DNA of 64,000 nt from Parasegetibacter sp. NRK P23 (GTDB lineage: Bacteria; Bacteroidota; Bacteroidia; Chitinophagales; Chitinophagaceae): the NCBI RefSeq assembly GCF_023721715.1, contig NZ_JAMDLG010000001.1:1429889-1493888 (forward strand), in the 5' to 3' direction. Below are positions 28,101 through 34,506 of this stretch, piece by piece. The translations under genes were made by a program, and so were the position numbers. Numbering within the stretch: the stretch's first letter is position 1; every line of letters begins with the position of its first letter. The notes beneath the pieces were generated by a model, which saw nothing but the letters and a program-made list of their open reading frames with translations, was not told where the DNA came from and made no database searches.

Positions 28101-28906
28101 GCGTTGGCGGCGGGTGCCAGTCTTTTTATAGAAGTATCCAGTACACGGAGGAAGGGCTTGCCATCTTTATAAGTGAATTCAAATTTCCCTTTCAGGTCAT
28201 CACTCAAAGAGTAGCCGTAGGCTTCCAGTAGCTTGTTTTTTTCTTTATCCCAGTTCCGGATGGTATCAAAATAGTGTGCCCCATAAGCGTGCAGCAGTTG
28301 CAGCAATAGCATTGTTTTGTGAAAACACAACGGGTGCGCGGTTTCATTACAGGTGCAACTGGTATCAAAGTTTCTTTCTTCGTTCTTCTGAATCACTACG
28401 GGAAACGTTTCTCCGTCAATATCCAGGGAGGCGGTCACTTTCTCTTCTTTGGCCGAAAGAATGTTCACCTTCTGGGTACGAAGCAGTTTTTCGGCTTCCT
28501 CAAAATCGACCGGGGCGGAGAGCATCTTGATCGTTTTCAGATCGATCTGCTTCATCTTCACCACCGTATGCTTCTGATTGTAAGCGATTTCCCGGTTACC
28601 GAGCATATTCCGGTCCAGCAATTCCTGGAGTTGGAAAAGCGCGGCGGATTCGTGGCGGCAGATGTCTCCCAGGTTATAGGGACAACTGCAACGCACGGAA
28701 AGGGTTTTCGGGTCACGGAACTTTTGCACCTGCACCTTGTAGTAAGTGGCGTAGCTGTCATCTTTTACGCGGAAAAGCGCTGAACCCATCAGTTCATCGT
28801 ATTCCATCAGTTCCACGTACCCAATGGCGTGGATTTTCTTTCCTCTTCTTATAACCTCATCCGTGCCGCTGTTGTAAACGTATTTAATAAGGTGCGGTAA
28901 AGCCAT
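25127..28906 (-). CDS. SNF2-family DNA-dependent ATPase with SWIM zinc finger
   Basis: A 1259 aa SWI2/SNF2 protein. The N-terminus carries a SWIM zinc finger with C73, C75, C83, H85 (RCSCPYNLGDICRHE). A second, weaker Cys/His cluster follows near residue 190 (SCTCNETAHPLCFHK). A long middle region leads to the helicase core: Walker A ADDMGLGKTIQA (about residue 820), DESQAIKN (about 920), SGTPLQN, FILRRTK, and C-terminal motifs SLKAGGVGLNLTAADYV and DRTHRIGQTK. Such proteins translocate on duplex DNA and remodel nucleoprotein complexes; bacterial relatives include RapA-like and HepA-like ATPases. It is monocistronic. Length and architecture are normal for Bacteroidota. Confidence 0.95.
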   Translation of the reverse strand: MALPHLIKYVYNSGTDEVIRRGKKIHAIGYVELMEYDELMGSALFRVKDDSYATYYKVQVQKFRDPKTLSVRCSCPYNLGDICRHESAALFQLQELLDRNMLGNREIAYNQKHTVVKMKQIDLKTIKMLSAPVDFEEAEKLLRTQKVNILSAKEEKVTASLDIDGETFPVVIQKNEERNFDTSCTCNETAHPLCFHKTMLLLQLLHAYGAHYFDTIRNWDKEKNKLLEAYGYSLSDDLKGKFEFTYKDGKPFLRVLDTSIKRLAPAANARLPKPEPEPVVVEQVVEQETEMPEQETAKASSALGVVINLQQKSYPYFLVEAVKGESGENGNLFAGKAEKLDLSKFVDGQELNDADKQLLPQLRRFQETEITKYLNRNSPFSGFWENIVHHEDDDLPEETKSLMVEYLHPKLSKLLNEVAGSEKLFLLPKGKPYLTKNLENIEVAEEPILPEFSIEKNGNGFEMNAFARLNGQRIPLTENETSSSLIFLYNGVLYTWKRPEDVMQAEGFLQQKKKGISKADWPAYLRNTILPLTREYHVQFDSSLVEEVKDGEPEVRLLLQEKGDYLVFQPVFNYKGYDTRAGDKEEIVVPTGEKVWIIHRNRAAENKFMQKLENLHSQFIRPEGGQQLVLKGADVLKNNWFFLFVDAMRDMKVPVLGFDALKNFRFNTAKPSTRIHISSNTDWFDARVEIEFGDLKVTIAEVKRALANKQQFVHLSDGTLGVLPEEWIKKYSLLFRVGEGKTNQLRLSKYHLSVIDELYDNRDEEELMIQLEEKYERLRDSDHRIAEVPPPAHLAPILRPYQTSGFQWLNYLNEVGWGGILADDMGLGKTIQALSFLHHIQATQGKMQALVVCPTTLMYNWENEIKKFTPNLTYIIHHSSMRTRSSDILGGYDVIITTYGTLRSDIKVLSEIAFDYVVLDESQAIKNPASKVTKAASVLKAKNRLCLSGTPLQNNTFDIFAQMNFLNPGMLGSIEFFRQEFAIPIDKFGEQERKEHLRKILYPFILRRTKEQVARDLPEKMETILYCEMEDEQRKIYDAYRNDFRDRILGIIDEQGIQKSQLTILQGLMKLRQICDSPAILNEQEKFPNHSIKLDEIAREITENISNHKALIFSQFLGMLGLIREKMKELGVEFEYFDGSTTATERERAIQHFQNDDKCRVFLISLKAGGVGLNLTAADYVYIVDPWWNPAVEQQAIDRTHRIGQTKNIFAYRMICKDTIEDKILQLQEKKRLLAKDLISDDTGFVKSLSKADVEYLFS

Positions 28907-29065
28907 GTAAGTGAATTAGGTTTAATGATGGCCCTCACCCCGCTTCCGGTCCGGTACCGGAAAGGCCAATTTGCAAAAGTAAAGGAAAAATGAGCAGATT
29001 TTGAAGTAATATTTGAACCATTCAAGGGTTGATGAATATATCTTATTGCTTAACATTAAATTAGC

Positions 29066-29094
29066 TTGCGGTAACAATAAAAGGCGTATCTTCG
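29066..29094 (+). promoter_or_regulatory. Bacteroidota-type promoter of the RRM gene
   Basis: TTG (29066-29068) and TATCTTCG (29087-29094) fit the -33 TTG and -7 TAnnTTTG consensus with 18 bp between them. Transcription would start near 29100 and leave a leader of about 120 nt before the ATG at 29223. This site and the repeat at 29131 account for most of the 316 bp gap from 28907. Confidence 0.55.
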
Positions 29095-29130
29095 CATCGT
29101 TAATTGAGCAACAGCCAAGTAAGTTGATGA

Positions 29131-29160
29131 TTTTCTGCTAATAGTCTTTTCTGCTAATAG
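29131..29160 (+). repeat. Direct repeat in the 5' leader of the RRM gene
   Basis: TTTTCTGCTAATAG occurs twice exactly, at 29131-29144 and 29147-29160, separated by TC. It lies in the predicted untranslated leader. It could be a site for RNA-binding proteins, including autoregulation by the encoded RRM protein. Confidence 0.8.
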
Positions 29161-29222
29161 GTCAGTATAAGTCTTTATTACCCCAGCTTTTCTCAGTATT
29201 TATTCTTTTTTTAATTTTTAGT

Positions 29223-29543
29223 ATGAACATTTTTGTTTCAAACCTGAGCTTCAACGTAACTGATGAAGACCTGAACGATTTTTTTGCTGAGTACGGTGAA
29301 ATTTCTTCCGCTAAAGTAATCATGGACAAATTCACAGGCCAGAGCCGTGGATTCGGATTCGTGGAAATGTCTGATGACGAACAAGCCCGCAAAGCAATCG
29401 CTGAGCTGGATGGTGGAATGGTAGAAGGAAGAGCGATCCGCGTTTCCGAAGCCCGTCCCCGCGAAGATCGTCCCGCCGGTGGTGGTGGCAACCGCAACGG
29501 TGGTGGTGGTTTCAACAGGAACAAGAGCTTCAGCCGTTACTAA
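29223..29543 (+). CDS. Single-RRM RNA-binding protein (Rbp type)
   Basis: A 106 aa protein made of one RNA recognition motif plus a glycine-rich tail. RNP2 is IFVSNL (residues 3-8) and RNP1 is RGFGFVEM (about 43-50). The tail GGGGNRNGGGGFNRNKSFSRY resembles cyanobacterial cold-induced Rbp proteins and eukaryotic GRPs. Bacteroidota use abundant small RRM proteins as general RNA chaperones, possibly in place of Hfq. The promoter, long leader and strong terminator make this a monocistronic, well-expressed gene. Confidence 0.95.
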   Translation: MNIFVSNLSFNVTDEDLNDFFAEYGEISSAKVIMDKFTGQSRGFGFVEMSDDEQARKAIAELDGGMVEGRAIRVSEARPREDRPAGGGGNRNGGGGFNRNKSFSRY

Positions 29544-29577
29544 TTGAAGCTTTAAGAGATAGACCTCTTATAAAGAT

Positions 29578-29610
29578 AAAGCCGCCTTTACGGGCGGCTT
29601 TTCTTTTTAT
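29578..29610 (+). terminator. Rho-independent terminator of the RRM gene
   Basis: AAAGCCGCC (29578-29586), a 6 nt loop, GGCGGCTTT (29593-29601), then a T-rich tract TTCTTTTTATT. Confidence 0.9.
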
Positions 29611-29625
29611 TCCCTTCCCATCTTA

Positions 29626-30684
29626 CTACTTTTCCTTCAGCTTCGTGGCCAGCGAAACCGCATAATTTTCCAGTGCCTTTTTCGCAGCGGCAATGTATTG
29701 CGCCTTCGTGGTGGAGACCACTACGGGAACCGCGTTGAAATCTTTGGCGAAGATGTTCTCCTTTTTGTTGAGGACTTTCCTGTTCGGATCCTGGGTTACC
29801 TCGTTCGCGAACTTCATGCCGGAAGAAATGTCTTTTTCAAACTGGATCATATCGGTGGCCATTTTCTGGTTGTAGAACATGATCCTTCCGCCCACCGGCT
29901 TTCCGTCCCATGTAGTGCCGCCGGCTACTTTAAGGTTCGCGCCTACCGATGAGTTAAAATTGAACGCTTTTGTTTTGGTGATTTTAGTGATGCCGCCCAC
30001 TTCGTAACTAACGGCGGTGCCGGTTTTAGCATCGCCATCCATCATGATGTCGGCGAAATCCACTACGGTGTGCATGTACGCGACCGGAGCACCAAGTTCA
30101 TCACTGAATTTACCGGCCCTCTTCATTTTGCCGAACGCAAAGCCGATGTTCATGGTTTTGGTAGGGTCATAAGAAATCAGGGTATTGCCATTGTTGGCGT
30201 TAACCACCTCATAAACCTGGCCCTTGCGTTGGGTTTCTTCCTTTACTTTCTTTTCGTCTCCCGCCTCATTTTCGGCGGTATAGAAATCCGCTTTGGTAAC
30301 GGTTCCCCAGTCTACGGTACCAATGCCCGCCGCTTCCAGTTGCTGGTTCAGGTAGGTGTAGAAATGATCGGCCAGGCCCTGGAAATCTTCTTTGGTAAGA
30401 TCTCCATCGGTGGTTTCGAGGTAAGCGGTAACTCTTCCGGTTACACTTCCTCCCAATGATTTTCTTCCGCCAAAGGCGCCTTTTTCATTCTTCAGCATTT
30501 CGCGGGTGGTGGCGGTTTTAAAGATGATGGTGCTTTGTGCAACGGCCAGCTTTTCAAGTTTGGGTACGATGGTCTTCTTACCCATCGAACCACCGCCCTG
30601 TACTTTAAGGGCATCAGGGTCTGGTTGAGCCACGGCGCTCATTGCCATGGCCAGGAAAAGAGGAAGTACAAGATTTTTTTTCAT
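29626..30684 (-). CDS. Secreted protein of unknown function
   Basis: A 352 aa protein starting at ATG 30684 with signal MKKNLVLPLFLAMAMSAVAQ. The frame extends 33 codons further upstream, but the signal decides the start. The mature part contains KTIVPKLEKLAVAQSTIIFK, GRKSLGGSVTGRVTAYLETT, DFQGLADHFYTYLNQQLEAA and VPVVVSTTKAQYIAAAKKAL. It is mixed alpha/beta with no cysteines and no known catalytic motif. Similar periplasmic proteins occur in Bacteroidota without annotation. The SDR gene at 30812 is divergent. I do not assign a role. Confidence 0.8.
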   Translation of the reverse strand: MKKNLVLPLFLAMAMSAVAQPDPDALKVQGGGSMGKKTIVPKLEKLAVAQSTIIFKTATTREMLKNEKGAFGGRKSLGGSVTGRVTAYLETTDGDLTKEDFQGLADHFYTYLNQQLEAAGIGTVDWGTVTKADFYTAENEAGDEKKVKEETQRKGQVYEVVNANNGNTLISYDPTKTMNIGFAFGKMKRAGKFSDELGAPVAYMHTVVDFADIMMDGDAKTGTAVSYEVGGITKITKTKAFNFNSSVGANLKVAGGTTWDGKPVGGRIMFYNQKMATDMIQFEKDISSGMKFANEVTQDPNRKVLNKKENIFAKDFNAVPVVVSTTKAQYIAAAKKALENYAVSLATKLKEK

Positions 30685-30811
30685 TTTTTTGTTGGGTTTG
30701 AACGGGGTAAAGGTATTTGTGCGGGAGCGCCGCTTCAATACCGTGTGGCGGATATTTCTGCTGAACTTTCCCTTCTTTTGCACTGTTATTCATTCCTCAA
30801 AAATTGATGTT

Positions 30812-31651
30812 ATGAGCAAAATATGGTTCGTTACGGGCTGCTCCACAGGCTTTGGCCGTGCGCTGGCTACCGAATTACTGGAACAGGGCTACAGGGTGGT
30901 GGTTACCGCGCGCAACACGGCGCAGGTGGCGGATATTGTTTATGGCAAAGAAGACAGGGCGCTCACCATTCAACTGGATGTTACCAAACAGGAAGAAATT
31001 GACGCCGCCGTTCAAACGGTTATGGACACCTGGGGAAGGATAGATGTGCTGGTGAACAACGCCGGTATCGGTTACTTCGGCGCACTGGAAGAAAGCGATG
31101 AAGCCGAGATCAGGAGGATGTTCGAGATAAACGTATTCGGCCTCGCGAACATGACGAAAGCCGTACTCCCGGTGATGCGCGCGCAACGAAGCGGTCATAT
31201 ACTGAATATCTCCTCCATCGGCGGACTAACCGCTTACCCGGCGCTCAGTTTTTACCACGCCACTAAATTTGCGGTGGATGGTATGTCGGAATCGTTATCG
31301 AAAGAAGTGGCGCCACTCGGTATTAAGGTGACCATCATCTGCCCCAGCGGTTTCCGCACCGACTGGGCGGGACGTTCCGCCAACGAAGCGGTGAACACCA
31401 TTGACGATTATGCCTCCACCGCCGGCACCAACCGCAACACGATCCGCGGCTACAGCGGCAACCAGCCCGGCGACCCGGTAAGGGCCGCGAAAGCTATGAT
31501 ACAGGTCACAGAAACGGAACATCCTCCGCTGCGCTTATTGCTCGGCGCCGCCGCCGTGAAAGGCGCCCGCCGCAAACTCGATGAACTGAAAAAAGATTAT
31601 GATGCCTGGGAAGCCGTAAGTGTTGGCGCCGACTTCCCGAAAGCGCAGTAA
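30812..31651 (+). CDS. Short-chain dehydrogenase/reductase (classical SDR)
   Basis: A 279 aa oxidoreductase. The NAD(P) site is FVTGCSTGFGRALA (TGxxxGxG), followed by LDVTKQ, NNAGIGYFG, catalytic Ser in LNISSIGG and YHATK (YxxxK). The length and GFRTDWAGRS segment are those of the SDR group often annotated as oxidoreductases of the YbbO/DltE-like type. The start at ATG 30812 gives the usual short N-terminus MSKIWFVTG. Substrate unknown. It converges with the PLP enzyme gene, and a palindrome fills the gap. Confidence 0.92.
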   Translation: MSKIWFVTGCSTGFGRALATELLEQGYRVVVTARNTAQVADIVYGKEDRALTIQLDVTKQEEIDAAVQTVMDTWGRIDVLVNNAGIGYFGALEESDEAEIRRMFEINVFGLANMTKAVLPVMRAQRSGHILNISSIGGLTAYPALSFYHATKFAVDGMSESLSKEVAPLGIKVTIICPSGFRTDWAGRSANEAVNTIDDYASTAGTNRNTIRGYSGNQPGDPVRAAKAMIQVTETEHPPLRLLLGAAAVKGARRKLDELKKDYDAWEAVSVGADFPKAQ

Positions 31652-31662
31652 CCTCTCCGTTA

Positions 31663-31714
31663 AAACACTGTACCCGGTGGCACCGCTATAGCGGTGCCAC
31701 CGGGTACAGTGTTT
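31663..31714. repeat. Long palindrome, copy 2 (52 bp, perfect)
   Basis: Two perfectly complementary 26 bp arms meet at CTATAG (centre 31688/31689). The half-site is TGTACCCGGTGGCACCGCTA with A/T-rich ends (AAACAC / GTGTTT). It occupies nearly all of the 67 bp between two convergent genes, so it very likely acts as a bidirectional terminator. Confidence 0.9.
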
Positions 31715-31718
31715 ACAC

Positions 31719-32858
31719 CTACGCCAGTGCTTTTTCCAGATCCCGCACCAGGTCGTTGGCATCTTCGATGCCTACACTCAGTCTTATGAGGGAATCGGCC
31801 AGCCCGTTGCGGAGCCGCTCCTCCCGGGGGATGGAAGCGTGCGTCATGGAAGCGGGATGCCCGATCAATGATTCCACACCGCCGAGGCTCTCCGCCAGGG
31901 AAAACAGTTTCGTGGAAGAGAGCACGGCATATGCGGCTTCCAGACTGTCATTCTTTAAAGTAAAACTCATCATGCCCCCGAAGCCGCGCATCTGCGCCTT
32001 GGCCACTTCATAATTGGGATGGTCCTCAAAACCACACCAGTGGACGGTTTCCACTTTCGGATGTTCCCGCAGGTATTTGGCAATTACGGCACCGTTCTCG
32101 CAATGGCGCTGCATTCTTACATGCAGTGTTTTTAAACCGCGGAGGATCAGGAAACAGTCTTGCGGACCGGGCACCGCCCCGCAGCTGTTCTGGAGGAAAT
32201 ACAATTGCTGCGCCAGTTCTTCCTTGTTTACGATAAGGCAGCCGTGCACCACGTCGCTATGACCGCCCAGGTATTTCGTGGCGCTGTGCATCACGATATC
32301 GGCGCCAAGATCAAGCGGGTTCTGGAGATAGGGGGAAGCGAAAGTGTTGTCTACCGCGATCAGTACGTTTCTTTCCTTGCTGATATGGCAGATCTCTTTG
32401 ATGTCGAGAATACGCAGCAGCGGGTTGGTAGGTGTTTCGAGCCAGATCATGCGGGTCCTTTCATTGAGGAACGGTTCAATATTGGATGGTTCCGTAAGGT
32501 CAACGAAGTGGAACTTCAGGCCATACCTTTCCCACACTTTGGTCATAAGGCGGTAAGTGCCGCCATAAAGATCGTTGGTGCAGATAATTTCATCTCCGGG
32601 ATTAAACAATTTCAACAGCGTATCGATCGCCGCGAGTCCGCTGCCGAAGGAAATACCGTAGGCCCCGTTCTCCGCCGCCGCCAATGCTTTCTGCAACTGA
32701 TCACGCGTTGGGTTCTGTGTTCTGGCATATTCATATCCCTTGTGTTTGCCCGGGGCTTCCTGCACATAAGTAGAAGTCTGGAAGATGGGCGTCATAATTG
32801 CTCCGGTGGATGGATCGGGTTCCACACCCGCATGAATGAACTTTGTGGCCTGTTGCAT
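31719..32858 (-). CDS. Cystathionine gamma-synthase/lyase-type PLP enzyme
   Basis: A 379 aa member of the Cys/Met metabolism PLP family (start ATG 32858, MQQATKFIHAGVEPDPSTGA; the frame extends 8 codons upstream). Key signs are YEYARTQNPTRDQLQKALA, SGLAAIDTLL, NDLYGGTYRL, VDNTFASPYLQ and the PLP lysine K195 in HSATKYLGGHSDV. SLAESLGGVESLIGHPASMT and LIRLSVGIED close the protein. Members interconvert homoserine esters, cystathionine, cysteine and homocysteine. Synthase and lyase cannot be told apart by eye. It is a single-gene unit. Confidence 0.93.
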   Translation of the reverse strand: MQQATKFIHAGVEPDPSTGAIMTPIFQTSTYVQEAPGKHKGYEYARTQNPTRDQLQKALAAAENGAYGISFGSGLAAIDTLLKLFNPGDEIICTNDLYGGTYRLMTKVWERYGLKFHFVDLTEPSNIEPFLNERTRMIWLETPTNPLLRILDIKEICHISKERNVLIAVDNTFASPYLQNPLDLGADIVMHSATKYLGGHSDVVHGCLIVNKEELAQQLYFLQNSCGAVPGPQDCFLILRGLKTLHVRMQRHCENGAVIAKYLREHPKVETVHWCGFEDHPNYEVAKAQMRGFGGMMSFTLKNDSLEAAYAVLSSTKLFSLAESLGGVESLIGHPASMTHASIPREERLRNGLADSLIRLSVGIEDANDLVRDLEKALA

Positions 32859-33089
32859 ACCGTTCGTTTTAATGTTCCACAAATATGGAGATTTCCTCCG
32901 GCCTGATAAAATTATCTAGTGAACGCATCGCTCTATTTTAACGATCACTTAACCTTGGAAGGTGTAACAATCCACGGGCGGTGTAAATGCACGATCTGCA
33001 AGGGTTTCGTTGTGATGAACGGCAGTGTTCACGTTAAATGTCAGCATACTTTCCTTAGGAATAAATCTTTTTCTTTCCGTTCCTCCCAA

Positions 33090-33125
33090 TTGCAAAAACA
33101 CCCGTGCAACAGGATGCTACTTTTA
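33090..33125 (+). promoter_or_regulatory. Candidate promoter of first PepSY-like gene
   Basis: TTG at 33090 and TACTTTTA at 33118-33125 approximate the Bacteroidota -33/-7 pattern, 42 bp before the ATG at 33167. The spacing is slightly long, so this is tentative. I see no gene in the rest of 32859-33166. Confidence 0.35.
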
Positions 33126-33166
33126 CATCGTATTACAAAGCCATTTAAAACAAAAAACAAATTATC

Positions 33167-33604
33167 ATGAAAAAGCTCATCCTGTCACTCGCCGTAGTGA
33201 TCTCCTTCGCCACAGCCAAAGCCGCTGATCTCCCCATTACAGACGAAGTAAAAACAAGTTTCAAAGAACTTTTCGGAGCCGTACATAATGTACAATGGAG
33301 CGAAGACAAAGGGAACTTCACCGCTGTATTTTACAACAGGGACGTAAAAGTTGTAGCAAGTTTTACCGCTGAAGGCGAATTCAAACATTCTATCCGGTAC
33401 TACAAAGAAGACGGATTGCCCACCAACCTGCGCAAAGGACTAAGCAGGAGCTACAAAGGAAAAGAAGTATTCGGCGTTACTGAAGTTACTGTGGGAGAAT
33501 CAACCGCGTACTTCGTGAAAATGCAGGACGCAAAACATTGGTACACTGTAAAAGTAACTCCCGCCGGTGAAAATGAACTGGTAGAAAAATACAATAAGCT
33601 ATAA
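33167..33604 (+). CDS. Periplasmic PepSY-like (BLIP-fold) protein, paralogue 1
   Basis: A 145 aa exported protein (MKKLILSLAVVISFATAKA) with the tandem BLIP/PepSY-like pattern NVQWSEDKGNFTAVFYNRD, GEFKHSIRYYKEDGLPTNL, KGKEVFGVTEVTVGESTAYF and WYTVKVTPAGE. These small domains sit in the periplasm and in relatives bind or inhibit other proteins. It shares order and motifs with the gene at 33953 (RYYKEDGLP against RYYKEEHLP; KEVFGVTEV against KEIFGVTEL). A hairpin terminator follows each gene, so they are separately transcribed duplicates. Confidence 0.85.
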   Translation: MKKLILSLAVVISFATAKAADLPITDEVKTSFKELFGAVHNVQWSEDKGNFTAVFYNRDVKVVASFTAEGEFKHSIRYYKEDGLPTNLRKGLSRSYKGKEVFGVTEVTVGESTAYFVKMQDAKHWYTVKVTPAGENELVEKYNKL

Positions 33605-33638
33605 GCTTACTTATTCCGAGTGTTTAACCCAATGGGTT

Positions 33639-33670
33639 GAGGCGCATCCAATAGATGCGCCTCTTTTTTT
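33639..33670 (+). terminator. Intrinsic terminator after PepSY-like gene 1
   Basis: GAGGCGCAT (33639-33647), a 7 nt loop, ATGCGCCTC (33655-33663), then TTTTTTT. Confidence 0.9.
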
Positions 33671-33825
33671 GCGTTTGCGGTTCGTGGTAAAAAAGCCGCT
33701 CCCGCTTCATGAATCAAACTTACCATGCATAGCCGGAAATAACTTTTAACAATGGATTAACCTGACCTGACAACTTGAAGTGTAACATAGCTGAAATGCT
33801 TTACAGTTAAGGGTTTCAGCTTTCT

Positions 33826-33871
33826 TTCTTGATAAGAATAATAGTACTCTTCCAATTGTTCTTATCAAGAA
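33826..33871. promoter_or_regulatory. Inverted repeat upstream of PepSY-like gene 2
   Basis: TTCTTGATAAGAA (33826-33838) and its exact inverse TTCTTATCAAGAA (33859-33871) are separated by 20 bp. Each arm is itself a near-palindrome. The pair lies about 55-100 bp upstream of the TACATTTG promoter element, a place where an activator would bind as two dimers. No partner regulator is nearby. Confidence 0.5.
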
Positions 33872-33926
33872 GAAAAATAAATATACCGGTTATGTGTAAC
33901 CACTTATCCCCGAGCTTATCCGGCGC

Positions 33927-33934
33927 TACATTTG
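33927..33934 (+). promoter_or_regulatory. -7 promoter element of PepSY-like gene 2
   Basis: TACATTTG is an exact match to the Bacteroidota TAnnTTTG element, 18 bp before the ATG at 33953. No good TTG lies at the -33 distance, which fits an activator-dependent promoter using the inverted repeat upstream. Confidence 0.5.
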
Positions 33935-33952
33935 AACCATAAAACAAAAGCC

Positions 33953-34423
33953 ATGAAAAAGATAACATTATTCCTGATGATCGCCCTGTTCACCGCAACA
34001 GGCGCAGCCCTCGCCAATGATCCCAACGATCCCGTTGACAAAGCCAATGAAAAAGTAACCCGCAGTTTTGAATCGGATTACAAGGCGGTTTCCGAATTGA
34101 AATGGTTCGAATCCACCGATCACTTTATCGCGGTATTCAAGCAGGAAGACATACTCGTGAAGGCACGGTACGATAAGGGCGGAAAGTTTGTAGGCAGCAC
34201 ACGTTACTACAAAGAGGAGCACCTGCCGATTTTTATCCTGAATAAATTAAAAAAGAAATATCCCGGGAAAGAAATATTCGGGGTAACCGAACTGGCTGAA
34301 GGGGAAGACATGGAATACCATGTGAAGATGACCGATGAAAAGAACTGGTACACCGTAAAAGTTTCCGCCGCGGGCACAATGGGCATCACGGAGAAATACA
34401 AAAGAGCCGCGGAACAGAGATGA
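33953..34423 (+). CDS. Periplasmic PepSY-like (BLIP-fold) protein, paralogue 2
   Basis: A 156 aa exported protein, start ATG 33953 (MKKITLFLMIALFTATGAAL, cleavage near ALA). The mature part, KAVSELKWFESTDHFIAVFK, GGKFVGSTRYYKEEHLP, LKKKYPGKEIFGVTELAEGE and NWYTVKVSAAGTMGITEKYK, matches the gene at 33167 throughout. Compared with paralogue 1 the C-terminal tail is longer and more basic (KRAAEQR). Such proteins are often induced by two-component systems in Chitinophagaceae, but none is next door. Role unknown. Confidence 0.85.
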   Translation: MKKITLFLMIALFTATGAALANDPNDPVDKANEKVTRSFESDYKAVSELKWFESTDHFIAVFKQEDILVKARYDKGGKFVGSTRYYKEEHLPIFILNKLKKKYPGKEIFGVTELAEGEDMEYHVKMTDEKNWYTVKVSAAGTMGITEKYKRAAEQR

Positions 34424-34455
34424 GCTAAGTTAGTTTGGTCGCGTATAGTGTTTGT

Positions 34456-34494
34456 AAGAGGATGTATCTGAAAGGAGCATCCTCTTTTATTTTC
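34456..34494 (+). terminator. Intrinsic terminator after PepSY-like gene 2
   Basis: AAGAGGATG (34456-34464) pairs with CATCCTCTT (34478-34486), followed by TTATTTT. It may also serve the convergent asnB gene ending at 34507. Confidence 0.8.
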
Positions 34495-34506
34495 TGAAGT
34501 ATTGGC

